From: Rhyacichthys aspro
Lineage: Eukaryota > Chordata > Actinopteri > Gobiiformes > Rhyacichthyidae
Assembly (NCBI GenBank): GCA_036850595.1
Contig: CM072155.1
Span: forward strand, 4,821,953 to 4,885,952
Length of the DNA stretch: 64,000 nt
Direction: 5' to 3'
In this document: positions 24,209-37,737 of the stretch, piece after piece
How positions within the stretch are numbered: position 1 is the first letter of the stretch
How the letters are laid out: every line of letters begins with the position of its first letter
The notes under the pieces: generated by a model
What the model saw: the letters and a program-made list of their open reading frames with translations, nothing else
Databases searched by the model: none
Told to the model about the DNA's origin: nothing
Made by a program: the position numbers and the translations under genes

Positions 24209-25043
24209 TATAAGAACTGATTGGTAGCAAGGGGTTTACAATTACTTTAATATATATTTATATTGATATAAAAATATTGAGTATTTCCTTTTTATCTTCT
24301 TATTTATTTATATGTTTTTAAAAACCCTTTCATTCCCATTTGTACTTCTTCTATAATTTTTTTCTCATTAAGAGGTTATTGGGAAAAACAATGGATTATT
24401 TTTTTATGCCTGAAAGCACACTCTTAGCTCCGCCTATTCCATGAAAATGTCATTACAGTATATGCTCATTCAGTCTCTTAAATATAAACAGTGACTTCAT
24501 GTTCATTAGTTAATATGGGTTACATTAATGTTCATGTGTCATGTTCCCATCACAAATAAGCTGTTGTTAAGTCAGTAGATCAGACATAGTGGTAGTTGGA
24601 TATTATCGTCTTAGATCAGTCATGAACATTGAGGAACATAGAGGGTTTAATTTATAATAATTTTAAGTGGACAGTGTGTGCAAAAACACCTGAAGTAAAA
24701 AAATAGCACAAAGCTGATTTTGCTCCTTTTTTAGTACAATTAAAAAGTAAATACATTGTCTGCATTCTCAAAATTCTTCTGTTGTTTCATGAAATTCTGT
24801 TTAAGGTGCATTTCTGCTGCTCACCTCTGACACAACCCTTATTTACATACATCTGTCTTCCCCACATCTGCAGTTACAATTATTTACGTAACTTCTTGTA
24901 GTAAATCACGTCCAGTCCACCTAAAAACAGGACAAACTATTTTGCAGTCTGCACTCACAATTTAGCATCTGCTTTTGGAGACTGTAGATCAGGTCCAGTG
25001 TGTATTAAAGAACAGTTATAAAGTCCATCTAGTCCATAGTTCC

Positions 25044-25900
25044 TCACATGACGGTGCAACACTGACAGGTCTTGCGTTTGGGTTTGACTTGTCCCTCTGC
25101 TACACTCGGCGTTGAAGACTTTGCCAGTCCTTTTTCACCCTCCTGCCCCAGAACAGGAACCTGTGCCGTATTTTCTTCCAGGGGAATATCCTGAAATACT
25201 TGAAGCTCCAGGGGCTTTTTGGATTCCTCTTTCACGTCAGGAGGTGTAACGGGTGCGTCTTGTCCTAACACCAGCTCCTCTCCATCGTCTGTGATGATGA
25301 CCCGCTCTGCCATGAGCATGCCTCCGTGCTCTTCTGGTCCCAAAGCTTCACCTTCAGAGGGACCGTCAGAGTATCCCATGAAGACAAGAGTGACAGGGCC
25401 TTCACACAGCATTTCATCCTCCGTCACTTCCACTTTTACTGAACTGTCTCTGACCCCCGTCGTTTTCTTAACCTCTGTATTTTCCACAGTCTTAGAGACA
25501 CTTATGATGGAATCTTCTTTGAATTTACCTTCCCAATCCTGATGTTTCAAGCTGTTCTCCTGTGACGTGGCCTGATTTGTAGAATCAGACGGAACCTTTC
25601 CCTTTGGAGCTCTTCTGACGTCCTTCTCTACCTTTGCCTCTGCCTGCATCGGCGTGATGGTGACCTCGTCCAGCAGAGCTTTCATGCCGACGCCATCGAT
25701 GGCGCTCAGGATCTGTCCGAGCTCTTCACTCGAAGGTTGAGCCGCAGATTTTCCGACTGCGTGGATGCTCTTTCGGCCGTCGTCAAAGATGGTAGGTGCC
25801 ATCTGAGAAGCAGCTGGTCCGGACACAGGGGCCACTGACCTGACTATGGTGGCACCCGTCTTGGGGTCTTTCTCCACTTGGATGGCCAACATTCCCAGGA
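25044..25900 (-). CDS. palm3: Paralemmin gene, terminal coding exon
   Basis: An open frame of 857 nt from a good acceptor (pyrimidine-rich tract, then CTGCAG with the exon starting at 25900) to TGA at 25044-25046. It carries nearly all recognisable paralemmin sequence, including the CaaX end. The first two bases complete a codon begun by the exon at 28425. No AATAAA was seen close downstream. A variant ATTAAA on the minus strand at 24646-24651 is a possible poly(A) signal, about 395 nt after the stop. Confidence 0.9.
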
Positions 25901-28470
25901 CTGCAGTAGAAATGAAAAAAAAACATGGACGTCAATCATAAGCAAATGGATAATTAATTAGATTTAAAAAAAAAAAAAAAAAAAGATTATCAGTGTGACT
26001 ATTTAAAAGGAGGTTTAAATGGATGTGTGGTAGCTAGCTATTCCATCTTTTAACCCTACTTACATATTACACAGTGTCATGCAAAAGTGTAGCATAATAC
26101 TATATAGGGAACAAAGCAGAATTCATAAAATTATAAGATAAGATATTGACTTTAGGTGCCAGGCTAGACCACAATAGAAATCAGTTAAGATTTCTTGAGG
26201 CTAGCTTTAATGCAAGATGTGAATGAGCTAAATATGTGTAAAGCTGAGCATACATTGAGCAACTTTCAGCACACATTTGACACAATTTCTGCTTGTACAT
26301 AATCGTGAGCTTCGGCTTTCCTCGTGTGAAATTTAGTCATACAGTGTGAGTTGTGGTTCTATTTGAAGTGGCACAGCGTATGCCAATCAAATACAATGTT
26401 GTTTCACAAATACAGTGGGAAAGTGACAATCTCATTTCAACTCAGGAAGTTCAAGGTGTGAACACAAATGAGTCAAGCTGGAAGGTGAATTTTGACCTGA
26501 AAAGATTCTGTTTGTTTACACTAGGTCGACGTTCTTACTCCACTAAAATGCAAACTATTGAAATCCAGGGTTTTTCTGATTGGAAATATTGGGTTCTGAT
26601 AATATATTGTTAGTAATTCACGTTCATGTACTAAAAAAAAACCTCTGGGATTAAAAAGCTGTATGATTTGCAGTGAAGCAGAGCTATAACTAGAGTGTAA
26701 TAACTGTGAGAGCACCCCTAGTGGCCTGGCAGACATAATACAATGTTTTCAGCTGCATGGTTGAGCTTGAATATGTGCAGAAAAGAGAAAATAACTGGCA
26801 AATGACTTTTTTTTTTTACCAAAGTTTGTGCATTTTAAAACATACTGCTATGGACATAGACTTCAGTTTACAGTCCACCATTAAGAGGATAATGTTTTAC
26901 TATGCTACAGTTTTATGTCTTTTATGATTTGTTTCTTCCACACTGTTCCATAAAATGCCATAAAGTCTTAAAACAGTATCTATTAAAAATGCAAGTATCC
27001 AAAATATAAGTCTATAACAGTCGATTCATCTTCATATATTTGTCATTATTTTGGATTCTTTTCAGTACAGTAAAAGCCTACAAACTTAAAAAATATTAAA
27101 ACTTAAATACTTAAAAATGGATTATTCTGTGTCACTAGCCTAAATGATTGTCAAGGCACACTATACCCAGGTGCTGTAAATGCAAGAGGCCCATATGTAA
27201 ATAAAAGGTGAGTTCTAAAGGTAGAGAGTGTGTCATAATCTCTGTGTGACAAATAAGAGCTGGCACAACAGACGACGGTGAAGCTCAGTGGGACACAGCA
27301 CACTTTGGACTCCCCACGGCCCTGCAGCAGCCGTGAAATATGAACGAACAGAAATAATAAAGTCTACTAAATATAGCATTGTTCTCAGGTCCTTCACCTC
27401 GGCCTCGTCGTTAAGTCGTACCCCGAGGCCTCAGCGCAGTCCATTTGCAAAACTAGAATTGCTGCTTTGCTAAAATCCCCCACATTTAAGATTCTGCTGC
27501 TAGGACTATTTCATATTGTTTGAGAAAGTTTGCATGAAGATTAATTTTGGCTGCATGACATTTTCCTCTTTGCTTAGTCACAGAAGGCATAATTTCATGG
27601 TGTGATAGTGTTTAATACTCTGTATGTATGTGCTGTAGGAATCACATGCACTAAGCAGCTGAAGTAGGGCTTGACCTTTTCTGTATATGCATCATTTCCT
27701 CATCCTCATGAAATGGATTTAAATATGGGATTTTGTGCTGATTAAAAAGCAGTTTTACAAGCATAAAGCAAAAATATTCTACACTTCCGACTTCCAAGTT
27801 TCATTATTATACTTATAGGTAATGTGTGTAGTATTTTGTCTTGATGATTTTCAAATATCACAGTAGTTTACGGTTTAGGAATAACTGCCATAACCTCACT
27901 GACCAGTGCTATAAATGTGTTTTATTACAGATATACCACTGAAGATTCACAAAGGATGTCCTGTTATATTATTTTATGCCACTAGATGGAGTCATAAGCT
28001 ACCACCATCCTCAAAAGTTGATTATTTTGCCACAAGGCCTTTTAGAATGTCTTGATGTTGTCTTGAAGGGGCAGACATTCTAAAGCCTTTGTCACAATGT
28101 GACTTCTTGCAGTCGTAGAAGATTACTACATGTCACAACTATTAGAGAGACCAAGGGCGATTTGAGTGGCAATACACTGCAGAAAAAGATAACAACTGGG
28201 TTTCAGTGTTCCAAAAAGAGCTTAGGGTTAGCTGTTAGTCTTTCATTGTGAGTCTTCAGATCACTGTTAATCTGATTGCAACAAAACTAAATTTCAAATC
28301 AGAAATGCAGTATGGTGGGTTGACTCTTTGGGGAAAACACCAGACATTCACACCCAATACTGCCATCTGGTGTTAAATAAATAGAATATCAACCTTCTTG
28401 GCTCTATAATCGATTTAAACTTACCAGAGCGACCATCTTGTCCACCTTCATGATACATTCTTTGGGCCAT
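25044..28470 (-). CDS. palm3: Paralemmin family protein, best fit paralemmin-3; two coding exons
   Basis: The two coding exons join in phase (one base, then two) to give 300 aa. Paralemmins are lipid-anchored proteins of the inner plasma membrane linked to membrane shape and signalling. Visible family features are VEKDPKTGAT near residues 24-33, FDDGRKSIHAV near 54-64, PVTLVFMGY near 184-192 and an acidic AERVIITDD stretch after it. The C-terminus has three cysteines (294, 296, 297) and ends in the prenylation box CTVM. Blocks like these occur in PALM1 and PALM2, but the ending KTCQCC is closest to PALM3 as I remember it. The start is the ATG at 28470, in a good context (AACATGG), with an in-frame TAA upstream in the same exon. 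The family's N-terminal coiled coil is missing from this model. It may lie in exons I did not find or outside the window. Family call is firm; the paralog is inferred. Confidence 0.85.
25901..28424 (-). other. Intron of the paralemmin gene
   Basis: It is bounded by GTAAGT and CTGCAG. A poly(A) run at 25966-25984 and a poly(T) run at 26808-26818 were seen. I saw no recognised repeat or exon inside. Confidence 0.8.
28425..28470 (-). CDS. palm3: Paralemmin gene, first visible coding exon (coding part)
   Basis: The exon runs from an acceptor ending CCACAG (exon base 28501) to a consensus donor CTG|GTAAGT (last exon base 28425). Its coding part encodes MAQRMYHEGGQDGRS plus one base that is completed by the exon at 25900. 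Reading the same frame upstream meets TAA ten bases into the exon, so translation cannot enter from that acceptor. A second AG at the GAG before GGTCACG would remove the stop and open the frame, but it is a weaker acceptor. Confidence 0.75.
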
Positions 28471-28501
28471 GTTCACTGGGTCGTGACCCTCAGGGTGTTA
28501 T
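28471..28501 (-). other. 5' UTR part of the paralemmin exon
   Basis: These bases lie between the acceptor and the ATG at 28470. They contain an in-frame TAA, which supports the ATG as the initiator for any transcript using the first AG. If the alternative AG inside this stretch is used, the last few bases could instead be coding. Confidence 0.5.
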
Positions 28502-28736
28502 CTGTGGAAAAAATACATACAAATGAGTTAATTTATTAATTTATTACATTTAAACTTATTATTTTTAAAAACTGCCATACAAATACTGTGTCAACATATT
28601 TTACCTTTTTTTTTTAAATGAATACCATTACTTATATATTCAGTTCACACTATACATAACAAATATGCATGAATTATCTGAAATTGTAGCCTTTTAAAAG
28701 CCAGTTTTAGTGATTAAAGTCTTTGTTGTGATAAAA

Positions 28737-28769
28737 ACACACACACACACACACACGCATACACACACA
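28737..28769. repeat. (AC)n microsatellite
   Basis: An AC run with one GC interruption, just upstream of the paralemmin exon on the minus strand. Confidence 0.9.
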
Positions 28770-31008
28770 AAATAAATAAATATTGGGGGCTAATTATACT
28801 AGTCTGGGAGTGTCAAAAAACATTGATTCTGATCCATGTTAATATTTTCTGCAAAGTCGCTTGTAGATAAATTGCTCCACCTGGGTCCCTAGGACACACA
28901 AAAAAATGCATTTTGAATGGGAGTCAATGGCACAAAAAAATGAATGAAATGAAAAAAAAATAATTCACCCCCAAAAACAGAACCTAGAAGAAAATTTTAT
29001 CCCATTTGCATCAACACAACCAAAGCAAAAATGCAAAAATTAAATTGAAAAAAAAAAACCAGGAGGGTTAAAGACCAAAGTTCAGTATTTTGTAAATGGT
29101 TTTGTAAATTAGCTTCTAAGATGCATCCAAAACATGGATGTACTTCTAATTTCTTTTTAAATGTACAGCACAAATAGGATATTTCTAACCTGACTCCACC
29201 AGATAGAACTGCTTCACAGAACATAGTCTATTTCACAGTACCATCTGGGAAGGCTCCTATTGAAAGTCTTTGCAAAAGGGAGGCGCCTTCTGTCGAAAAC
29301 TTGGTGTTGATTGGATGAAGCACCGACTAGTATCCGCTTAGCATGTGGTTTCTTTTGGCAATCATAGCAACGATATGACGTGCCACTCTTTGCGCTTCTT
29401 TAAATGAAGAAATACTCTCTACTTCTGATAACGTCTTTCAGCGTAGCCATGTTGATAACAAAGAGGAGAAGAGAGCGCTTGTTGCTTTCATCGAATTAAA
29501 AACCCGCCTCTTCCTGTTCGTGCTGCCACATCATTGGACACAAGAGTCTGGTGAGCCCATGGTTCGTAGACTCAAGCAGTTTGCTTGGCGCGATACAAGA
29601 TGGATTTAAGCAAGTTTGGAAACTCACAAATCTCGCAAGAATCCAGCTGCAGCACAAGGTTATGATATTTCCACAGTATTAAAGACTGTCCATACTTGGT
29701 CCAGAGGCGACAGAATAAATAAAAGTGGCCACATCATCTGCTTCATTGCTCTTGTCCTAACCCAAAAAGTCTTTGTAGTCCACAAGTATCTCACAAAACA
29801 TAGAATCTCTTTCTAAATCATGCCTTCAAGCATGTCGTCTGTTTACCTCTTCTCTTATAGACCCACACTTGTATCACTTTCTTTTTCCCCTAAACTTCCT
29901 TAAGCTCATTGCATGTTAAATTTGATATTGTGATGCACTCCTGCTTTCTGGGGGAAATCTCTGGCCTAATGTCGCAGTTGAGAAAGAGTCATACATGGAC
30001 ACAATTATAGCCAAAGCAGCGCTCTGACTCCATTCTGTCAGCCTGATTTGAATAAACATTCTTCAGGCACAGACTTAGTTATGGTAAATTATCATCTGCT
30101 GGGCTACAACAGAATTCGGGCAGGCACAGCCACGAGAGTGAGTCTGTGGATCTAGAAGCCGATGAGTTAATGAGGACATGGACTTGGCCTTCTTACCTGT
30201 AGGCTACATTCTTCTCCATCTCTGCCTGTGGCTGCAAAATCTATTTTAGGAGTCGTCTATTCTGAGAAGCCTAAAATTTACTGAGTGTGCGAATTCAAAC
30301 GTTTGTCCTTCCTTCAGAGTCGTCTCAAACTCGTAGCCTGTTGTAAATAGTCAGCAGAGTTGAGCCAAACATTTCCACTCCTGCTAACCATTCTTTGCAG
30401 TGGGCTGTGTGAATATAAGATTGTTTCATTGCAGTTACTTGTCAATGTATTGTATTTAGAGTGATAATTTGCAGATCGGTTTCTAGTTTGCAGTGGCCTC
30501 TTGTGGCAGTACTGCAGATAGCACTCATACTCCTTCCTCAGACAATGAAACTACGGCGGCCCAGCAGGGACATGCTGTTGTCTGTGAACAAACCCTCATT
30601 TCTAAACTAATTTGTGATAAAAAAAAAAAACAACAAATGCTGCTGCGGTTGCCAGGTTTTACTGTAAAAAATTATGGAGACACTATAGAAAAACAATATG
30701 CTATATATACAATACATTGGTCAGGGGAAATTACTTGTTTTAACTGAATCATTTCTTCATTTATTTATTTAGTTAGTTATTTTTAACTTTAAATGAATAT
30801 GAATTGTTGATAGTGTTGATAGAGTAGTTATAGCAGTTACAAAAATAAAAACATTTACTGCAATCATATACTATTGTGGCTCTTACAGGTATTTACTGTT
30901 GCTTTTTTTTTACCTTTTGCTTTTCATTTGGCCTCAGCTCATTTTATTTATTCCAACCAATATAACTCTTTTCACTCTCAGGGAAATTTGAAGCCACATG
31001 ATTTTAGT

Positions 31009-31080
31009 GTCTAAACGGAAGAAAAACTAAAAGACGCAAGATGCAAATCTTGCGTCTTTTTGTTTTTCTTCCGTTTAGAC
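31009..31080. repeat. 72-bp near-perfect palindrome
   Basis: The two 34-nt arms (31009-31042 and 31047-31080) are reverse complements with a single mismatch, around a 4-nt GCAA loop. The arm begins GTCTAAACGGAAGAAAAAC. The flanks do not continue the symmetry. The centre contains the octamer ATGCAAAT. See the finding for interpretation. Confidence 0.95.
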
Positions 31081-34000
31081 TTCTGTGGTCTACATGCTGC
31101 TCACATTTCAGTCGAACCTTAAGGAGTTTAGTTGGAGCCTTACCGTGACCCACCTTTTCAATGGGTCATGGTGAGCACAAACAATGGAACTGTGACAGAA
31201 TTCCCATATTGCATGTGAGTGTAAATAATTGTCCATCAGTGTGTGTCTCCATTTGTTAACCCTGCGATTAACCGCCAATTATCCAGAGAATGCCTCAAGC
31301 ACCTCATGACCAAAACAGCTGGGATAAACTCTGAGCCCCCACAATCCTTGAGATAAATGGTAGAAACTGAATGGATAAGCTGTTTTAACAAGTTAAAAAA
31401 GAGAAATGGTGGCCTGTTGCTTGCCAAATAGTAATCCCACACTTGCATTTACCTGTTTAGCCTCATTTCTTGAAGTTCAAGTACATCTAGTGGCTCACTA
31501 TTTGGCAATCTTTTACGGAGGTTATAAAGTGCTTTGTTTTTTATGTGTTTTTTTTAACTGCTCATGATAAAAGATTAAATAGTAATGTTCTAATGTTTTG
31601 GACTATTTACACAATCCACCTCAACTGAAACTTACGTATGCACTTTGAACCTTACACTTTATATTATTATGTTGCCGGTTTGATTATTCACTGAGTTCAG
31701 AACTCTTGGTTTACTCATGCATAAGTCACTCACGTCCAGTGTTGTGTATTGTTATTCGTCATGCATAATTCACCGCAGTAAAAACCTCGATTGTACAAAC
31801 AGGGTCATTAAATGTGTTGTAATGTTTATTTATTGAACACAAAGCTGCCAAAGCGCTGGTTGGTGTCAAGAATTCACGGTGAATACCATTAAAATTGCCT
31901 CAACATGTTTGTTCTTTATGGATGAAGGGCTTCAAAAGGAAACCATCAGAGCGTCTGTACGATTGAACTGTAAAAAAAGACCAACCGTTGCAACACTGGC
32001 AGTGATTAGAAACGTTTTCCATGGCAAAAAGCAATCATGAGACCTATAATTCTTAGCATTCATTGTTAGCAATCCCTATGTTGACATGCACAGTTGACTA
32101 CACTCATGGTTTGATTAGGCTGTTTTTGAGTTTACATGCACAGGAGGGAATCATTCCGAGTGCCAGAGAAAGAAACCTAGGAAAGACAAACCTTTTTAAC
32201 TTTATTTGAGACTAAAACAAAAGTTATACACAGGACTCTGGATTCTTTGTGATTTCCTCAAACACAAGAAAAAATACCCTCAGTTTAACGCTAGATCTAT
32301 GCAAATGTAGTTTGTAAGGATGGAAATGTCATTTGCAAATTGGCCATGTGAAGCCATCTGGAGTTGTTGCATTTTTGCTCTTTTAAAAACTAGCCATACC
32401 ATCATACTGAGATGTATACAGAGTTTACCGGCGCTTCTCCTCAAAACATCAGGTTTAAAACATTTCTGAAACAGCCTACCCACTTCCGCTCCAGCCTTGA
32501 GTCCACACTTGATAACTGTGAATGCTACATACAAACTTAAGTGCACACAAAAAATGCGCGCTGAGACCCCTTCAAAACTGAGGTCACAGAGCGCTTCCAA
32601 GTGAACTCTGGTACAGTTCGACTAAAGTATAAAACCCAGCGTGAACCAGAGACGAGCCCAAACAGGAAGAGTGTCATGAATTGGCAACGAAAACATCACA
32701 CTATGTTTAGTTTTGCCGAGAGAAGTAAAAACAAACCAAAATCATATTATCCAACAAAAATAAAAACATAAAGCACTGAGGGGGGTAAAATGCTATATTA
32801 AAAAAGCCTTATTAGCATTAGCGTTGTCATCATCACCTAGTATGTTTCTTAAAAAAAGGCGTCTTTCATGCTTCCACAACAAACACAAAACTTCAATTGC
32901 CGGGAGCGTTTTGCTTGACGAGCAAGAGCCGGTGTTTCTTATCAGTTTCAGATGGTCCATGATATAGTGGAAATGAACAGGGCAACTGAGAACGGAGCCG
33001 TTTCAGAAAGGCCCTGGTCTGCCATTACTACTTCTTGTTTTTGGTGTAATCACTGTTGTGTTACCTGTGATGGTGTTCTACTCTCCCTACTGGTCTGTTG
33101 GACAAACTACAGCATTTTAAACCTCTGTAAATGCAGGTTTATTTGAACATCGTCCTTATTTCCTTCTGTGTAAATGTGATTCAGGCTTATATAAATGGAT
33201 TTTTGATGCAGCAAATTACACAAACATACCTAAATCTATATCTAAAGACGAGTGGATGACTATGACCAAATGATTCCTTCTAAGTGTTCCACAGAGCTGA
33301 TTCAGTCCGTCACATGACGACTGTGCATTTGATGTCTTCGTGGTCACTTTTTCAGCATGCCTGTGAAAATATAACGCAACGCTTCACGGCAAATCCTCTT
33401 CATCTCCACAAATACACTTCTCCGTCTGCGCGCCAGTGTCTAAGAACCTTTAAAAACACTTACCCCAGCGTTTCTCAGCATAAACCTCCCTAACTGTACT
33501 TTCCGGTGTAAATGCGATTAAGTGTTTCGAATGTGGCTCACGTTGCTCTGTGCTCGTCCATTCCCCAGTAAAGGAAGGATGGAGGCTGAGGCAAAAGAGA
33601 AGAAGACGAGGTTTGACTAAGCACATATTCCTCATAGATTTTATGAGAATATAAGGTAAATGAAGTTCAAACTTCAACAAAGAGCCCATTTAAAGCTATT
33701 GTTTTAGCTCTTCTAAACATTTTTTTGGAATCAATTCAATTCAAAGGTGGAAATTGGTGCTTATTACATCACTCATAGAAAATCAATGAGACTTGTTTGC
33801 TAAGGAGGATTTGGTCTTATTTTGTGATCAGCTTGAGGTCTTGTTACGATATTCTCTTAGACTAAGCCTGTACTAAAGCCACATTGGGTCTGATTGAGGC
33901 TAATGCAACAGAAGTAATTTCACTTCTGACTGACACAATGAGGCAATAGTTTTATAAGCATCGTCTAAAACGTATGGCTCTATGTGCTGCTTTAAAGTGA

Positions 34001-37000
34001 AAGTTACTGAGGTTATACTGTGCGATCAGCTGATGGCTAAGTCTCTATCTTTTATATTAAAGTAATGTGTTTTTTGTGGATGTATTTTTGATCGTGTGGG
34101 CAACATCTTCAGCTCACAAGGGTTAAACCACTTTAAACCTGTCCAAATCTAGTTTTATCCTGTTTAAAACCATTTGTAACTGGTTTAAGTCTGTGTTAAC
34201 TAATACGCATCAAAAATAAAATCTATATCAATAAAGGGGAATAACACGTTTTTCCACTTTAGCAATGCATATGCTAATCTCAGGCAGGCAGGTTAGCAGT
34301 CTTTGATGAGGAAGCACAGGCCTTGAGACGTTATTTGTTGTCCTGTGCATCAGTAGCCTAAACATTGAGCCGCTCGCTAATGTTCTCTACCCACTCACTG
34401 TCAGCTCACACATGTAGTCAGCTGGTTTTCAGTTGCTAAAAAACATCACCAGCTGACCTTTTTCCACTAGGTTTGTTTGCAGAAGAGGACATGTCCCTGC
34501 AGGGCTACCATACCTGTTCACATGCCTTGAAAAGGAGCAGTGTGAGGTGTGCAATTGCAAAAAACAAATTTTGTAATATTTCACTACCTTCACCTTTAAA
34601 CCTAGCTTTGCAGCCACATCCACTTTAAAACCAGAACCTTGCAAAATGCTTTTAAAATATATTATTGAAAATGTAAATATTCTTAAATAGTACTTTATCT
34701 AAACCTAAGCCTGGATACATCAGCCAACGTGTTTCTATACAGCATTTTCTACTTCACTATCTGTAATAACTTGACCTTTATATTATGACAGTTTTATGTA
34801 CTATCTTTGGCTAAAAATCTATAGAGTTAATAAAATCAGGTCACTACCATATACAACTCTGCTACTGACCTTTTGCAACAATCTTCTGAGGATGCAGTTT
34901 GGTTTACAGGCTATAATTTTCCGGTAAATTTTAAAAGGAGTGTGTTAACCACTTTATCCCAAAACGTAAACAAGACACAAATCAAAACAACGCCTCGCAG
35001 CACTGTGAACAGACCCGAGCAGACGAAGGCCTGACAGACCAGCGTCCACCTGGCAGCTCTCCTCAGCCTCACCAGACGAGGCCTGTGGGGGCTGCCATGT
35101 TGGATGAGGACAGCAGACTGTTTGTGTCTCACAGTCACAATGAATAGGTGTCACAGCCTTGAGACCAGACTTTGTGCTCCCAGACAGAGATTGAGTCTGT
35201 CAGATCAGTCCGCCAGACTACGGCACGATCAGGGCTGATAACAAAAACATGCTTTTGCTCTGGTAGGTTTAAAACGAGACTGTGTTGAGTGACGCTTGGA
35301 AGTGCACATGCAGTGGGTCAGGGCAGGGGTTCAGAAAGAAATGGGAGGTGTCTTTGCAGAAACAACTTTAAATTTAACATTTTGTCTTTGCATTTTAAAG
35401 GGGTGCACGTTCTGTTCTGGAAAAGCTATAGGGAACGCTGTAGTATGCTAAGGTATCAAGTGGAACTGTGATTATTCCTATTCTCCAAAAAACACTGCTT
35501 ACTTGCTATAAACACCTTTACATATCAGAGAATGTTAGATTTGGTTGAGAAGCTGTAACCAAATTCGAAAAAAAACAAAAAAAAAACACTGTTTCCGGCC
35601 AGTGTTTCAGATACTTTAAGGTTTTCACATTGTTTCAAGCCTCAAATGAAAAATCAAAGTGCAACAGAAGTTTTGTGTTTTATGCAAGAATCATTTCTAT
35701 GTAAACAGCAAATCAATTTTTTTCCAAAATATGTTCAGCTAAAAGAAATAGTAAGAACATATTGCATAGAAAATAAAATAAAAACATTTTTTATTTTAGA
35801 AAAGATCTCCTTTGTGGTGGACAGTGAGATGTTTTCAATCAGAGAGGGTTATTAGCCAAAAATTATAAATAAGGATGACGTTCATAATGTATGCTTTCCA
35901 CACTTGACATAGACACCCTTTTATTAGTCAAAAGTCAGATATATTAGAAGTTTCATCCTGATGGCACTTGATAACAATTGTATACTTTTTGGAGTCCTGG
36001 ACCATGCTGAATCAGAGAGAATATTGTGCAAAAAAAAAAAGAGAAACAAAAGGTTTTTTATTTTAGAATATAAAAAAACAAACATTTGTGCAATATTTGT
36101 TTTTAAAAAAATCATTATTTTTGGAGGTTTTTCAATGAGCCATCTGTGATGGAGGCCTGTTCAAAAATGACACAGACCTAACTCCACTAGAGAGGACACT
36201 GAAGAACTCAGCTATTGTTCAAATGAAAAAATAAAGCTTGGTAACCTATTACAAACAATCTAATGTACTTAAATAAATACTATAAATAAATTATGTCTCT
36301 GCATTTCCTCTGTCCAGATCGGCTTTGTAAAGTCAGGAAATGAAAATGGCAAAGGACACACCCCCAAACATGTGGTATCATTTTAAAGCTCAACATGTCA
36401 CATTACGACACAAAAGACTGAACAGAGCAGAGTTTGGGAGACAGATTTTTATGTTGTTCATGCATTTTATTCTTCCATGTATTGACTGTGTTACATGTCA
36501 TTTCTTCCTACATTGTGTTTTCCAGTTTCCTTCAGTCGGCTGTTTAGTCTTGTGTGTCTGAAACCAGTCCATGTAATGATGTCTTCCTCTTTTCTATTTC
36601 CTATGACCTTTCTTTCCCCAATTCCAATAAACATGTCCCTCTCTGTCCCACATCCTATCTTTCCGGCCTTATCTTCCTCATCTCTGTTTTGATCATGCTT
36701 TTAACCTTAATATTGCTTTCATCATTCACCGTCACCCATCCCAACAATTGTATTTTTTAAATTTAACCTTGACTCTTTCATTTTATGCTGCAATGCGTCT
36801 GAAATGAGTGGTGTTGCTGGGAGTGATCTGATGAAAAACAAAGTGACCTGCCCAGAACAGTGAGGTCAGTGCTGTGAGCTCAGAGGGTGGGACGCACTGG
36901 GGCTGGAATTTGAGGGGAACAGTTTTTATTTATACACCAATGTATGTAACAAGCCCAGAAAAGTCTCTTTTTCCAGGTATTTGTATCTGATTAAAGACAT

Positions 37001-37737
37001 TTAAAGGATTCCAGTAAAGCAGATCTCTTGTTGTAACTATAGACAGTAAAAAACAATGGACCAAGGGACTTCATCCATTTAAATTCACTGAAGGCCAGTA
37101 AAGACATGGAAGTTTGGAAAGTTTGGAAAGAAAATTTCAATCATTACTTTGTAAAATTAATTCATCATTTATCACAACAGTCAGATTTAGAATGTTACCT
37201 TTTGACCTGAATGTTAATAAATACTTAAATATACAGTAGGATTAGCTCATGTACCACGTAGCCTGCTATGCTAACGTTAATAAAAAGGCTTTTCCAACTA
37301 GTCCAGGTCACTCTTATAATGTTGTAATCGATAATTAGACAAATATTAATTTGTTAATTTATAAAACTAGTCTACTTTGACGCTAAATGATATGAATGTA
37401 GCATAACAGTCACAGTCGTAACATTGCAATGACATATCAAATGGTAATCTCCCTAAAACTTGCTAGCTTGTGATGCTAACAGTATGAACACCCCTTCTAC
37501 AGCTATTCTGTTTTTAAATATTTAAAAATGAGCCACTCACTCAAAATCTTGTACTGGACAAATAATATACAGTTTTGATCAGAACAAAACAGTAAAAAAT
37601 TCTCTTTGTTATTTGTTTAAACCAGTGTTAAGTGGGACCTTGACATTATTAGCAGCTGCTCCCACTGTTTATGATTTCAACATGTGCAGACCCTGAGAGT
37701 TTTATCAGTGTAACATGTGTACTGAATAGATACCAAC

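Larger units (their letters stand above)
20764..25043. other. Interval between the two minus-strand genes
   Basis: It contains the SINE at 21049, the Tc1 remnant at 21405 and the MITE at 23868. The tract at 22140-22410 is GC-richer and repeat-free. It is a plausible promoter or enhancer of the MISP/AKAP2-family gene, though nothing in it fixes a start site. Confidence 0.5.
28502..37737. other. Gene-poor tract upstream of the paralemmin coding exon
   Basis: It is probably intron if the UTR exons at 37.7 and 42.3 kb are real. It contains the AC repeat, the palindrome at 31009 and a family Y motif at 37055. GCAGGGACATGC with GAACAAACCC at 30568-30594 recurs at 42025-42054, suggesting one more dispersed repeat. 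No coiled-coil exon of the paralemmin type was recognised. Confidence 0.4.

Noticed and set aside
31009..31080. The palindrome as a microRNA precursor
   Set aside because: An almost fully paired 34-bp stem with a 4-nt loop is too short and too perfect for a usual animal pre-miRNA; only small-RNA data could revive the idea.
35073..35098. Possible alternative first coding exon on the minus strand (ATGGCAGCCCCC..., donor CTG|GTGAGG)
   Set aside because: Its phase (two bases left over) makes TGA when joined to the exon at 28501, and it does not fit the second acceptor either.
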